Below the pieces are notes generated by a model. That model did no database searches and had not been told where the DNA came from. It saw only the letters and a list, made by a program, of their open reading frames with translations. From positions 1 through 25,010 of the IMG/VR virus record IMGVR_UViG_3300006790_000106: a stretch of 25,010 bases of DNA, one strand, 5' to 3'. This document shows positions 13,754-20,984 of the stretch, in pieces (the stretch's first letter is position 1; each line of letters starts with the position of its first letter). The stretch is from a virus. The translations under genes and the position numbers were made by a program.

Positions 13754-14626
13754 ATGACAGAAGAAGTAAAAAAAGAAGCTAAGACACCTTTTACGCTACC
13801 TAATAAAAAAGTAAAGGTTGTTCCAGTAAGAAGAAAAGGTGGTTGGTTAAATGATCTACATCCAGATCACGAAGCTAACTTTTTGGTAGCAAATGCAAAA
13901 ATTAAATATGCTGCTCCGACAATTGGTAGAGGTAGGGTTGCAAACCCACTTACTCCAGAAGAGAGAGCTTATTTAGAAAAAGAGCTAGATGAAGATCTAA
14001 ATCCATTGAAGAAAGATAATAACTTTTGGACAAAAAGATTTGCAGTTCTAGACAGAGGTATTAGAGTTTTAGATTTAACTAATCCATTGGATTATATAGA
14101 TTATAAAATTTTACTAATGCAAAAAGATTTTATAGCTCCTTCAGGTGAAAAGAAATTCGCTAAAGGAACTTACAAGTTCTTCATTGATGATTTAGAATAT
14201 GAAGATAGAACTAAGTTCAAAGCTGCTACAGCTAAAAAGGAAGCTTACAAGTTCTTTGGTAAATTAGAGGAAAAAGGCAAGACAGCTCTTGTTGACTTTC
14301 TTACAGTTTATTATAAACATAAACCAGGTAAGAGAGCTGATAGCTCAATGAGTCTTGAGAAACTAGTATCAACTATTGATGGTATCATTGATAATGATGT
14401 TGATGGTTTCTTACAAGTAGCTGCTGATGCTGAATATGACAATAAAGTATTTATTACTAAAGCACTTAGATATAAAGCGATTCTAGTAGAAGAAGGTAAA
14501 TATTACCTACCAGAAGGTGCATTAATTGCTTCTTCACAATCTGATCTAGTAGCTTGGTTAAAAGATGGTAATAATAGCGAAGAGTATTTGCAGATTAAAC
14601 TAAGAATACAAAACGCAGAACAATAG
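13754..14626 (+). CDS. Conserved post-capsid phage protein
   Basis: A 290-residue protein. The N-terminal region contains KVKVVPVRRKGGWL, then PTIGRGRVANPLTPEERAYL and NNFWTKRFAVLDRGIRVLDL followed by TNPLDYIDYK. I recall this pattern in genes following the capsid gene in Bacteroides and flavobacterial phages, where it is annotated as hypothetical or as a structural protein. The C-terminal half is helical with a Lys-rich patch (VYYKHKPGKR). It may be a capsid auxiliary or a connector. It begins just after the partial terminator and ends seven bases before the connector gene. Confidence 0.65.
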   Translation: MTEEVKKEAKTPFTLPNKKVKVVPVRRKGGWLNDLHPDHEANFLVANAKIKYAAPTIGRGRVANPLTPEERAYLEKELDEDLNPLKKDNNFWTKRFAVLDRGIRVLDLTNPLDYIDYKILLMQKDFIAPSGEKKFAKGTYKFFIDDLEYEDRTKFKAATAKKEAYKFFGKLEEKGKTALVDFLTVYYKHKPGKRADSSMSLEKLVSTIDGIIDNDVDGFLQVAADAEYDNKVFITKALRYKAILVEEGKYYLPEGALIASSQSDLVAWLKDGNNSEEYLQIKLRIQNAEQ

Positions 14627-14632
14627 ATATAG

Positions 14633-15349
14633 ATGACTGCAAACGAAATGGCAGATGAGTTAGAAGTATTGTTTGATAAAATTACAAACAATGATTCTCC
14701 TGGATATGAAGACGCAGAACTTTCAACTGTTTTAACAAAAGCACAAGAAAGATTTGTATTCCAAAATTATGCAGGAACTAACAAATTAAAAGAGGCTTTT
14801 GAAGAGACTGAAAAAAGAAGAAAAGATTTAAATGAGTTAGTTAGTAACTCTACTATCTCAACTTCTTCTTCAACTCAAACAGGAGCATTACCTAATGGTG
14901 TCTTTTATGATTTGCCAACTGACTTTATGTATGCTATATCAGAACAAGTAACTATTAGTTCTACAGACACTTGTCATGACGGCAATAGAATAAAGGTTAA
15001 ACCAATTACTCACGACTTATATGCTGAGAATGTTAGTAATCCTTTTAAAAAGCCTGACACTAGTTTAGCTTGGAGATTAGATTTCAGTAGATCAACTTCT
15101 GGAACAGATCCAAAAAGACATGAACTAATTACAGATGGTAATTATACTATTACTAGTTATCATCTTAGATACTTAAGACAATTACCAAATATAGTAGTAG
15201 ATAGAACTACTACAACAAACCAGGTAAACTGTATACTTAATGAAACCACTCATAGACGTATCATTGATACTGCAGTAGAAATATTACTAGAGATTACAGT
15301 AGATGGAAGGTTACAAACCAACTTGATACTTAATCAAACAAACGAGTAA
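14633..15349 (+). CDS. Head-to-tail connector (ring) protein
   Basis: A 238-residue protein whose layout matches the connector proteins that follow capsid genes in crAss-like phages. It has an N-terminal helix (EMADELEVLFDKITNND) and the SPGYEDAELSTVLTKAQERF segment (about residues 22-41), which corresponds to the usual PGL-x-E-x-S-x-x-LTKAQE pattern. It then has a YDLPTDFMYAISEQ strand-turn (~98-111), a KPITHDLYAE segment, and late strands with LRYLRQLPNIVVD. These proteins form rings below the portal. It sits between the post-capsid gene and an abundant virion protein. The assignment is from remembered motif order. Confidence 0.75.
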   Translation: MTANEMADELEVLFDKITNNDSPGYEDAELSTVLTKAQERFVFQNYAGTNKLKEAFEETEKRRKDLNELVSNSTISTSSSTQTGALPNGVFYDLPTDFMYAISEQVTISSTDTCHDGNRIKVKPITHDLYAENVSNPFKKPDTSLAWRLDFSRSTSGTDPKRHELITDGNYTITSYHLRYLRQLPNIVVDRTTTTNQVNCILNETTHRRIIDTAVEILLEITVDGRLQTNLILNQTNE

Positions 15350-15390
15350 ATTATAAATAAATATATTGTTTAATTAAATTTTAAAACAAC

Positions 15391-16671
15391 ATGCGAACGC
15401 AAAGAAACGTAGAACACCTTTTTATTGGTGGAACTGCAACAAAAACAACAGCGAATTATCCAAATTCAATGAACGCAGGTGAGATTGGTATCTTTACTCC
15501 AGAGGGAATTAGAGTTACTGAAGCAACAGCTGCTACTATTGATGAGTTTGTAGTTGCTCTTGAAGATGCTAATGGGGTTGAGTATGTATCACCTGTATAC
15601 AACAAAAACGACATTAAATCTGCAAAGAGAACTGTTTACGCTGCTGCTACTGCACAACTTGATTATTTAGGGTACAATGGAACTACTGGTTCAATTGACG
15701 CTATCAATAACAACTTGTACAAAATCAATATCCAAGTTCAAGAATTATTGAGAGCTAATACTGACGGTAGAAAAACTAAATTCGGAGTTTATAAGTCAGA
15801 TTCATCTGCTACTCAAGCTGAGATTGCTATCGGTCTAGCTGGTTCATTAGTTAATAACTTTGATAGAGAGGCTGAAAAGTTTATCACTTTCAATGCTATT
15901 TGTAGTGATGCTCTTGATACTAACTACACAATGGATGAAACTGTAACTGTAACTAATGGTTCAAAAGCAATTTCAATTGCAACTGACTACGATTATAATA
16001 CAGGTACAGATTTAGCTGTAGGTGATTTTATTAGAATTGCAGATACAGATACTACTGTAGCTCTTACTGATGATGTTTATAGAATTGAGACTATCAACTC
16101 TACTTCAGATATCAGATTGGATAGACCTTATCAAGGTACTTCTGGAACAAGAACTCACGGTAATAACTCTACACAAGCAATTACTGCTGCTGATGGAGCT
16201 GCTGCTGATTGGGGTATCTCAATGACAGGTGCTGCTCTTGACTTCGTAGCTGGTAAAGAAAACTATGAAGTTGTTAGATGGGAAACTCAAGTTGTTGATT
16301 TCGGAACTACAACTCAAAACTTTAAATCAACTGCTGCTTCTAGAGGTAACGGTACGATTAACGAAGTTGCTGAGTTAGAATGGTTCTTACAAGGTAACGA
16401 AGGTGAATACTACAGAGAAGGATTCTCTACAGTCCACACTCCGAGATCATTAGTTGACTCATCAGTAACTGGTGGTGGATACGATATGACTACTATTACT
16501 TTTGATTCTGCTCACACAAATGCATTTCAAAATGTAATCTCTCCAAGAGTATTAACTCTTGCGACTCCAGCAACTGCACCTAACTATGCAATTACTGGTA
16601 CTTCAGATGACATTACAGATGTATTGGAAGTTTTAGCTTTCGGTTCAGCTAACGGTAACTTAGCACTGTAA
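15391..16671 (+). CDS. Abundant virion protein, possible tail component
   Basis: A 426-residue protein, rich in T, A, N, D and G, with few Lys and Cys. It begins MRTQRNVEHLFIGGTATKTT, contains a helical segment around residues 105-125 (NLYKINIQVQELLRANTDGR), then mostly beta-type sequence with repeated Thr/Asn. Codons are optimised like those of the capsid gene (GAC, AAC, TTC, ATC), and a strong terminator lies directly behind, so it should be made in large amounts. It could be a tail-tube-like, tail-sheath-like or capsid decoration protein; which one depends on tail type, which this window does not show. Confidence 0.65.
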   Translation: MRTQRNVEHLFIGGTATKTTANYPNSMNAGEIGIFTPEGIRVTEATAATIDEFVVALEDANGVEYVSPVYNKNDIKSAKRTVYAAATAQLDYLGYNGTTGSIDAINNNLYKINIQVQELLRANTDGRKTKFGVYKSDSSATQAEIAIGLAGSLVNNFDREAEKFITFNAICSDALDTNYTMDETVTVTNGSKAISIATDYDYNTGTDLAVGDFIRIADTDTTVALTDDVYRIETINSTSDIRLDRPYQGTSGTRTHGNNSTQAITAADGAAADWGISMTGAALDFVAGKENYEVVRWETQVVDFGTTTQNFKSTAASRGNGTINEVAELEWFLQGNEGEYYREGFSTVHTPRSLVDSSVTGGGYDMTTITFDSAHTNAFQNVISPRVLTLATPATAPNYAITGTSDDITDVLEVLAFGSANGNLAL

Positions 16672-16687
16672 TAGCTATATAACATTT

Positions 16688-16730
16688 AGTATGGTGGTGT
16701 GCTTAATTGTATACCACTATACTTTTGTTT
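16688..16730 (+). terminator. Intrinsic terminator
   Basis: AGTATGGTGGTGT (16688-16700) pairs with ATACCACTATACT (16711-16723) over 13 positions, two of them wobble pairs, around a ten-base loop. It is followed by TTTTGTTTATTTTTGTTT. It ends the unit with the 426-residue gene. The T-run also forms the -7 region of the next promoter. Confidence 0.85.
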
Positions 16731-16737
16731 ATTTTTG
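16707..16737 (+). promoter_or_regulatory. Promoter overlapping terminator
   Basis: Two -7 elements matching TAnnTTTG occur: TACTTTTG (16720-16727) and TATTTTTG (16730-16737). The second has TTG at 16707-16709, 20 bases upstream, a near match to the -33 element; the first has no good -33. A promoter is needed here because the preceding terminator is strong. Transcription from the second would start near 16743, about ten bases before the ATG at 16754. Confidence 0.55.
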
Positions 16738-16753
16738 TTTATAATCAGAAATT

Positions 16754-17317
16754 ATGGCTTTTTCTCCGACCTTAAAACTCTGTCAACCAAACTGTAAAAC
16801 AATCACTTTTATAGACATTACTAATGTTTATAATGCAACTACTAATGATGATGGGTGGGGTGCTGCTAATAGTGTTACTGGAGCAACAGTAACTGCAGCT
16901 ACAATTACAGTTAAAGATTCAGATGGCGATACAGTGTTTACTTATGATGTTTTATCTCAAATACCAGATCCTGTAACTGGTGACATAACATTTACTGATT
17001 ATTCATATTCCTTAAGTGATGGTAGATATACTGTTACTTATTCAATTACAGTAGGAGAAGCAGAAGATACTTATACTCATAATCAAACAGTTTTAATTAC
17101 TTGTAATTTTGAATGTTGTATAAGTAAACAGTTAGCAAAGATTGCTAAAGCTTATTGTGAAGATCAATGTGATACTTCAACAATAGATGATTACCTTTTA
17201 ATTGAAGGTTTACTGCATGCTTATAAGTCTGCAGAAATGTGTGAGAAAGACACTATTAAAGATAATATTAAAGCAAGACTACAAAGGTTTTGCGATTACC
17301 AATGTGATGATTGTTAA
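16754..17317 (+). CDS. Cysteine-rich putative virion protein
   Basis: A 187-residue protein with two parts. Residues 1-110 look like an Ig- or fibronectin-like beta-sandwich rich in Thr, Asp and Val (ATITVKDSDGDTVFTYDV). Residues about 118-187 are helical and carry most of the eleven cysteines: CNFECC, YCEDQC, MC, and FCDYQCDDC at the end; the N-terminus has CQPNC. The Cys spacing suggests metal binding or a disulphide-stabilised structure. The next two genes also have Cys clusters, so the three products may bind one another. It is the first gene after the promoter at 16707-16737. Fibre or tail-tip function is inferred from context only. Confidence 0.6.
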   Translation: MAFSPTLKLCQPNCKTITFIDITNVYNATTNDDGWGAANSVTGATVTAATITVKDSDGDTVFTYDVLSQIPDPVTGDITFTDYSYSLSDGRYTVTYSITVGEAEDTYTHNQTVLITCNFECCISKQLAKIAKAYCEDQCDTSTIDDYLLIEGLLHAYKSAEMCEKDTIKDNIKARLQRFCDYQCDDC

Positions 17318-17319
17318 TT

Positions 17320-17955
17320 ATGAGTTGTACAGATTGTGATGATAATAAAATTCCATTATCGTTAGCTACTGGTGCTGACGGTACAAATGGTGATGACGGT
17401 AACAGTATTTATGTAGCTTTTGCTACAGATGAAAACGGTACTGGATTTACATATACACCTACAGATTTAACAGAGTACATCTCTTTTGTATCTAAAGTAG
17501 GTGATACAGTAACTCAACCTGAATTTACTACATGGACTAAATTTCATGGTGAAGATGGTTTAGATGGTCAAGACGGTGCTGGTACTTCAGCTCCAGTTTG
17601 GAAAGATTTAATCCTTATGAATGGTTGGGTAGCTAATTCTGGATTAGGAGGTAAAATTACTGTTACACCCCAATACTCAGTACATAATGGATTTATATAT
17701 TTTAGAGGAGAGGGTGATGCTACTAATGCAACATCTGGATCATGTGCTATAACACCTTCAATAAGTGGAGTAGATGGAATACCTCCAAATCTTATAGTGT
17801 ATACACAAGCGGTAGGATTTACTTCAGGCTCTGTGTTTTCTACTAAATATATAAAAGTGTCTTATACTGGAGGGGTTTATACTTTAGAGGTAGATGGAGA
17901 TTACTCTGATTTTATTGACTTTGGATCTATTCCTCCTATATCAGTAACTAACTAA
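17320..17955 (+). CDS. Putative tail fibre protein with collagen-like segments
   Basis: A 211-residue protein starting MSCTDCDDNKIPLSL. The ATG at 17320 is chosen over an upstream TTG at 17311, since it comes two bases after the previous stop. It has two short Gly-X-Y-like stretches (GADGTNGDDGNS near residue 19 and GEDGLDGQDGAG near residue 81) around IYVAFATDENGTGFTYTPTD, a segment I associate with flavobacterial phage fibres. The last ~110 residues are beta-rich, like a trimeric fibre head. Two Cys in CTDC link it in style to its Cys-rich neighbours. It probably forms trimeric appendages, with receptor binding as inference. Confidence 0.65.
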   Translation: MSCTDCDDNKIPLSLATGADGTNGDDGNSIYVAFATDENGTGFTYTPTDLTEYISFVSKVGDTVTQPEFTTWTKFHGEDGLDGQDGAGTSAPVWKDLILMNGWVANSGLGGKITVTPQYSVHNGFIYFRGEGDATNATSGSCAITPSISGVDGIPPNLIVYTQAVGFTSGSVFSTKYIKVSYTGGVYTLEVDGDYSDFIDFGSIPPISVTN

Positions 17956-18245
17956 TGACTACAGATTTAGACAAACAAAAGATAGTTACAAAATACCAAT
18001 GTAAATTGGCTTGTTTAGGTAATAGTGTTGCTACTAAATTATCTAAACATAAAATGTGTGATTTTAAAGATGAGATTAGAGATCTCAAATTCGCTAGAGC
18101 ATTACTTTGGCGAATTACTGCTTATGATACAAGTGCAGGTACAGACGCAGGTAATGCGTTAGTTAACTGTTTAACTAAGACAGAATTATGTCAAATGTTA
18201 AATGCTTTATATTGCACTTTAGATAAGTATTGTGATTGCGAATAA
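17955..18245 (+). CDS. Small cysteine-rich helical protein
   Basis: A 96-residue helical protein with eight cysteines: KYQCKLAC near the start, MC, NC, LC, and CTLDKYCDC at the C-terminus. It overlaps the fibre-like gene by one base (TAATG), so it is translationally coupled. The Cys placement echoes the C-terminal helical part of the protein at 16754-17317 (both have short helices separated by C-x3-C or C-x-C pairs), which suggests a shared module. Such proteins occur among virion genes of flavobacterial phages, in my recollection, with unknown role. Confidence 0.6.
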   Translation: MTTDLDKQKIVTKYQCKLACLGNSVATKLSKHKMCDFKDEIRDLKFARALLWRITAYDTSAGTDAGNALVNCLTKTELCQMLNALYCTLDKYCDCE

Positions 18246-18279
18246 TTAAAATAAACATAAACTAAAAATTTAAAATAAA

Positions 18280-18861
18280 ATGGGAGTTACAGTTTTTACT
18301 GATGATGGTAACGGAATGACATTTTCAGGTGTACTTTTAGATGATGGAGATATCAAATTAAAAGGTTCTGGTAAACTATACTTAGATAATGATAATGATT
18401 CATATTTTGAAGCTAGTACTGATGATACTATTGATTTATATATAGCAGGTTCAAAAGACTTTGTTTTTAAATCAAATAATTTACAAGTACAAACAGCTTC
18501 ATATATTACATCAGAAAGTGCTATTGCACAATGTTTTCACTTGTCTACACCAAATGCAGCTATGCAGTCTTTATCGGGGGCAGGTGCTATTGGTAATACT
18601 CAATATTACACAGCTTGGACAACTACTAGTACTGATGCTGGTACTTTAGCTGACGCTGACGTTGTTGGACAACATAAAAAAATTCAAATGATTGTTGACG
18701 GAGGTGATGGTACTCTAACACCAACAACTTTAGTAGGAGGTACTACAATTACCTTTGCTGACGCTGGTGATACTGCAGAACTTATGTGGACAAATTCTGG
18801 TTGGAGAGTCCTTGCTCTTTATAATGTAACAGACGGGGCTACAGCACCAGTTTTAGCATAA
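18280..18861 (+). CDS. Putative fibre or tail-tip protein
   Basis: A 193-residue protein. The first half has short strand repeats typical of fibre shafts (KLKGSGKLYLDNDN, STDDTIDLYIAGS). The second half (about residues 125-185) holds the segment KKIQMIVDGGDGTLTPTTL followed by GGTTITFADAGDTAEL and NSGWRVLALYN, a beta-rich C-terminal domain found in many phage appendage proteins. It has an A-rich leader (AATTTAAAATAAA) and starts 34 bases after the previous stop. Receptor binding or shaft function is inferred. Confidence 0.6.
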   Translation: MGVTVFTDDGNGMTFSGVLLDDGDIKLKGSGKLYLDNDNDSYFEASTDDTIDLYIAGSKDFVFKSNNLQVQTASYITSESAIAQCFHLSTPNAAMQSLSGAGAIGNTQYYTAWTTTSTDAGTLADADVVGQHKKIQMIVDGGDGTLTPTTLVGGTTITFADAGDTAELMWTNSGWRVLALYNVTDGATAPVLA

Positions 18862-18891
18862 TAATTTTAACATAAATAAAACTATAATAAA

Positions 18892-19458
18892 ATGGCTATA
18901 GCAACAAAAGTAACTGCGAATAATCATTTACCTGGAGAAGGTGATGGTAGATTTGTAGTTTATTCAAAACAATTCAACGAACTTGTTGATGCGTTTTTAG
19001 AGATTGAAGGTACAGATGGTACTTTTACAATTGACACAATTAATGAGTCTACTTCAGGGTCTGGAGTAACTGTTGATTCAGTATTACTTAAAGATGGTGG
19101 AGCTACCTTCACATCTATTAGTGGATATGGTACTGGTGCAGGTGGAACTGTAACTCAGCTTACATCTATTGCTACAGGAGTAACTCTTAGTAAAGCTTGT
19201 GGTGCTATTACTACAGTATCTAGTACATTAGCTGCTGGAGCAGAAGCTACATTTACAGTAACTAATACTGTTGTAGGCTCTACTGATACAGTAATCGCTA
19301 ATCTACAATCTACATCTTCAGCAGGTACACCAGTTGTATTTGTTACAGCAGTAGCTGATGGATCTTTTGACATCACTATCGCTAACTTACATGCTTCAAA
19401 TGCCCTAGACAATACGCTAGTTATTAACTTTGCGCTTGTTAATGGTGTAACAGCATAA
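18892..19458 (+). CDS. Putative virion protein with Gly/Thr-rich beta domain
   Basis: A 188-residue protein. The N-terminal ~55 residues (GEGDGRFVVYSKQFNELVDA...) look like an attachment region. Next come NESTSGSGVTVDSVLLKDGG, a linker common in phage structural proteins, and a C-terminal beta domain (residues ~80-188: GYGTGAGGTVTQLTS, TGVTLSKACGAITT, and a last strand VINFALVNGVTA). The C-terminal domain is of a type widely seen in phage fibre or decoration proteins. A strong terminator follows directly, which suggests an abundant product. Confidence 0.65.
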   Translation: MAIATKVTANNHLPGEGDGRFVVYSKQFNELVDAFLEIEGTDGTFTIDTINESTSGSGVTVDSVLLKDGGATFTSISGYGTGAGGTVTQLTSIATGVTLSKACGAITTVSSTLAAGAEATFTVTNTVVGSTDTVIANLQSTSSAGTPVVFVTAVADGSFDITIANLHASNALDNTLVINFALVNGVTA

Positions 19459-19473
19459 TTAATTTTAACTTTC

Positions 19474-19514
19474 AAGTCTACCTCATTTTTCGTATATTGG
19501 GGTAGACTTTTTTA
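19474..19514 (+). terminator. Strong intrinsic terminator
   Basis: AAGTCTACC (19474-19482) pairs perfectly with GGTAGACTT (19501-19509), and three more pairs extend the stem inward. Six T residues follow (19508-19513). It lies 15 bases past the stop of the 188-residue gene. No promoter is evident before the next ATG at 19526. Confidence 0.9.
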
Positions 19515-19525
19515 TAATTACTATT

Positions 19526-19804
19526 ATGGCAACTAAAAAAAATTACGATAGTGCTGCGGCAGAAGTTTTAGTTTCAAAATCATTACTTAACACTAAACCT
19601 TATTTTATTTCTGATACTAATGCACATTCAGATTTAAATGGTTATGCAATTCAAGCAATTGAAGATACAGTTATTTCTGCCATTAGCTCAAATGTACAAG
19701 GTAATGCTTTAGCAAGCGAGACTATTCTAGCTGGACATGTTTGGTATATGGATGTTTACTCTATAACTTTAACATCAGGGGCAGTATTTATTCATAGACG
19801 ATAA
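19526..19804 (+). CDS. 92-residue hypothetical, virion cluster
   Basis: A small protein starting MATKKNYDSAAAEVLVSKSL, with a helical N-terminus and a beta-type C-terminus ending SITLTSGAVFIHRR. I do not recognise it as a family, but small proteins of this kind (one strand-rich domain with a late Thr/Ser/Gly turn) occur in tail or fibre clusters. The start is only 12 bases past the T-run of a strong terminator, so the gene depends on readthrough or on an unseen promoter. Confidence 0.6.
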   Translation: MATKKNYDSAAAEVLVSKSLLNTKPYFISDTNAHSDLNGYAIQAIEDTVISAISSNVQGNALASETILAGHVWYMDVYSITLTSGAVFIHRR

Positions 19805-19816
19805 AATCAACCAACC

Positions 19817-20515
19817 ATGTTAGGTATAGCATTAGGTACGAGAGGTTCTAGTTCTGGGGGCGGAGGTAGTAATACTAGTTCGTTGTTTGTAACTGGACAA
19901 ACTACTTCTTACACATCAGGAGATGATGGTGATAGAGAAAGAGACAGAGGTACAGATTTCTATAACCTAGATATTAATAATGGTTTTGATAATAATACTA
20001 AAAGATTTACTGGAACAACTGGAGGTTATTTTGATGAAGTGAACAACGTTTATTATGATGTAGATGATGTTTCTACTACAAGAGCTGGTGCATTTCCAAA
20101 TGGTTTAATAATTGATTGGTCAGCTTGGGATCAAGTAAATAATAAAGTATTGTGTTTAGACTATAATTATTTACAAACTGGTACCAATACATCAATGATG
20201 AGTGGTGCTCCCTATACTAGAGGCAGTATAGCTGGATTTTATGTAGCTAATATTCAAGAATTACATAATTTCTTTTTCTATAGTGGAAAATCTTATGGTT
20301 GGGGTACGCCTGCTTATTATAATTGGCCGCCACTATCTTTTAATATTGGCTCACCTAGTACGACTTTTAGAGTTGCAAGTTCTACTTATTTTGGAACATC
20401 TCAAACTTATTGTATGGCTGGAACGACAAATTTAGCGGTTTCGATTTCGCATACTCAAAGTTACACGACTTTTCTAGTTAATTATTTAGACACTGTAACA
20501 GACTTAGGACTTTAA
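19817..20515 (+). CDS. Putative receptor-binding or fibre protein
   Basis: A 232-residue protein. It begins MLGIALGTRGSSSGGGGSN, a short hydrophobic start followed by a Gly/Ser linker, which suggests an N-terminal anchor. The rest is aromatic and Gly/Asn-rich (TGQTTSYTSGDDGDRERDRG, TDFYNL, GLIIDWSAWD, YNWPPLSFN), resembling DUF1566/Lcl-like lectin-type domains that I recall from flavobacterial phage tail proteins. Such aromatic-rich domains often bind cell-surface sugars. The assignment to that family is tentative. Ten bases separate it from the next gene. Confidence 0.5.
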   Translation: MLGIALGTRGSSSGGGGSNTSSLFVTGQTTSYTSGDDGDRERDRGTDFYNLDINNGFDNNTKRFTGTTGGYFDEVNNVYYDVDDVSTTRAGAFPNGLIIDWSAWDQVNNKVLCLDYNYLQTGTNTSMMSGAPYTRGSIAGFYVANIQELHNFFFYSGKSYGWGTPAYYNWPPLSFNIGSPSTTFRVASSTYFGTSQTYCMAGTTNLAVSISHTQSYTTFLVNYLDTVTDLGL

Positions 20516-20524
20516 TTATAGATT

Positions 20525-20773
20525 ATGGCAAATTATAAATTTGAATGGTTAAATGGTGGGGCAGAAATAATAAACCCTACAATAACTATCAACCCTGATA
20601 ATATTAGTATATTTCCATCTAATATGACGATAGATGTAGATATTCTATTAACTACTCCAAATGGAACTTCTTTTGGAGTTAGATTATTTGATATTCCAGT
20701 GGAGAATTTAAACTATGATGTTGGTACTTTACAAACTAGAGTATTATCTAAATTAGAAAATTTTAAGGTTTAG
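20525..20773 (+). CDS. 82-residue hypothetical, virion cluster
   Basis: A small beta-rich protein (MANYKFEWLNGGAEIINPTI...) with Asn/Pro/Ile-rich strands and a short C-terminal helix (LQTRVLSKLENF). No family is recognised. It has a TAGATT leader directly before ATG, the same as the following gene at 20777. Its place between a fibre-like gene and the lysis cassette suggests a small tail or chaperone-type protein, but this is inference. Confidence 0.55.
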   Translation: MANYKFEWLNGGAEIINPTITINPDNISIFPSNMTIDVDILLTTPNGTSFGVRLFDIPVENLNYDVGTLQTRVLSKLENFKV

Positions 20774-20776
20774 ATT

Positions 20777-20917
20777 ATGAAACAAAGAAATATAGATAAT
20801 CCATTAGATAGATTTAATGTAACTAAATCAAAAGTAATTATTGAGCCAGGTAAAAAAGGTAAAGTAGTTAAATATAATTGGTTACAAAGATTAATAATTA
20901 AATTATTTAAATTATAA
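20777..20917 (+). CDS. 46-residue basic hypothetical protein
   Basis: A short frame starting three bases after the previous stop, with the same TAGATT-ATG leader as the gene before it, and ending in TAATG, overlapping the next start by one base. The product is basic (about 11 Lys/Arg) with an amphipathic or hydrophobic C-terminal helix (WLQRLIIKLFKL). That tail could associate with membrane, fitting the neighbouring lysis genes. No family is recognised. Confidence 0.5.
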   Translation: MKQRNIDNPLDRFNVTKSKVIIEPGKKGKVVKYNWLQRLIIKLFKL

Positions 20918-20976
20918 TGATAGGTATAGGATTAAGTATTTTAAAACCCCCGGTAACACCACCTGTTACTCCATGA
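20917..20976 (+). CDS. 19-residue proline-rich micro-ORF
   Basis: A tiny frame, coupled to the preceding gene by a one-base overlap, encoding MIGIGLSILKPPVTPPVTP and ending in TGA nine bases before the amidase start. The first residues resemble the N-terminus of the fibre-like protein at 19817 (MLGIALG), so it may be a remnant of a fibre gene or a short anchor peptide. It may also be chance. Confidence 0.25.
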   Translation: MIGIGLSILKPPVTPPVTP

Positions 20977-20984
20977 TATAATAT

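Noticed and set aside
17311-17319. TTG start for the fibre-like gene
   Set aside because: It would overlap the previous gene and add only three residues; the ATG at 17320 lies two bases after the previous stop, matching the spacing of other genes here.
19155-19475. Minus-strand frame of 106 residues opposite the 188-residue virion gene
   Set aside because: A shadow of the Thr/Ala/Gly-rich plus-strand gene; it would start inside the terminator and oppose the operon.
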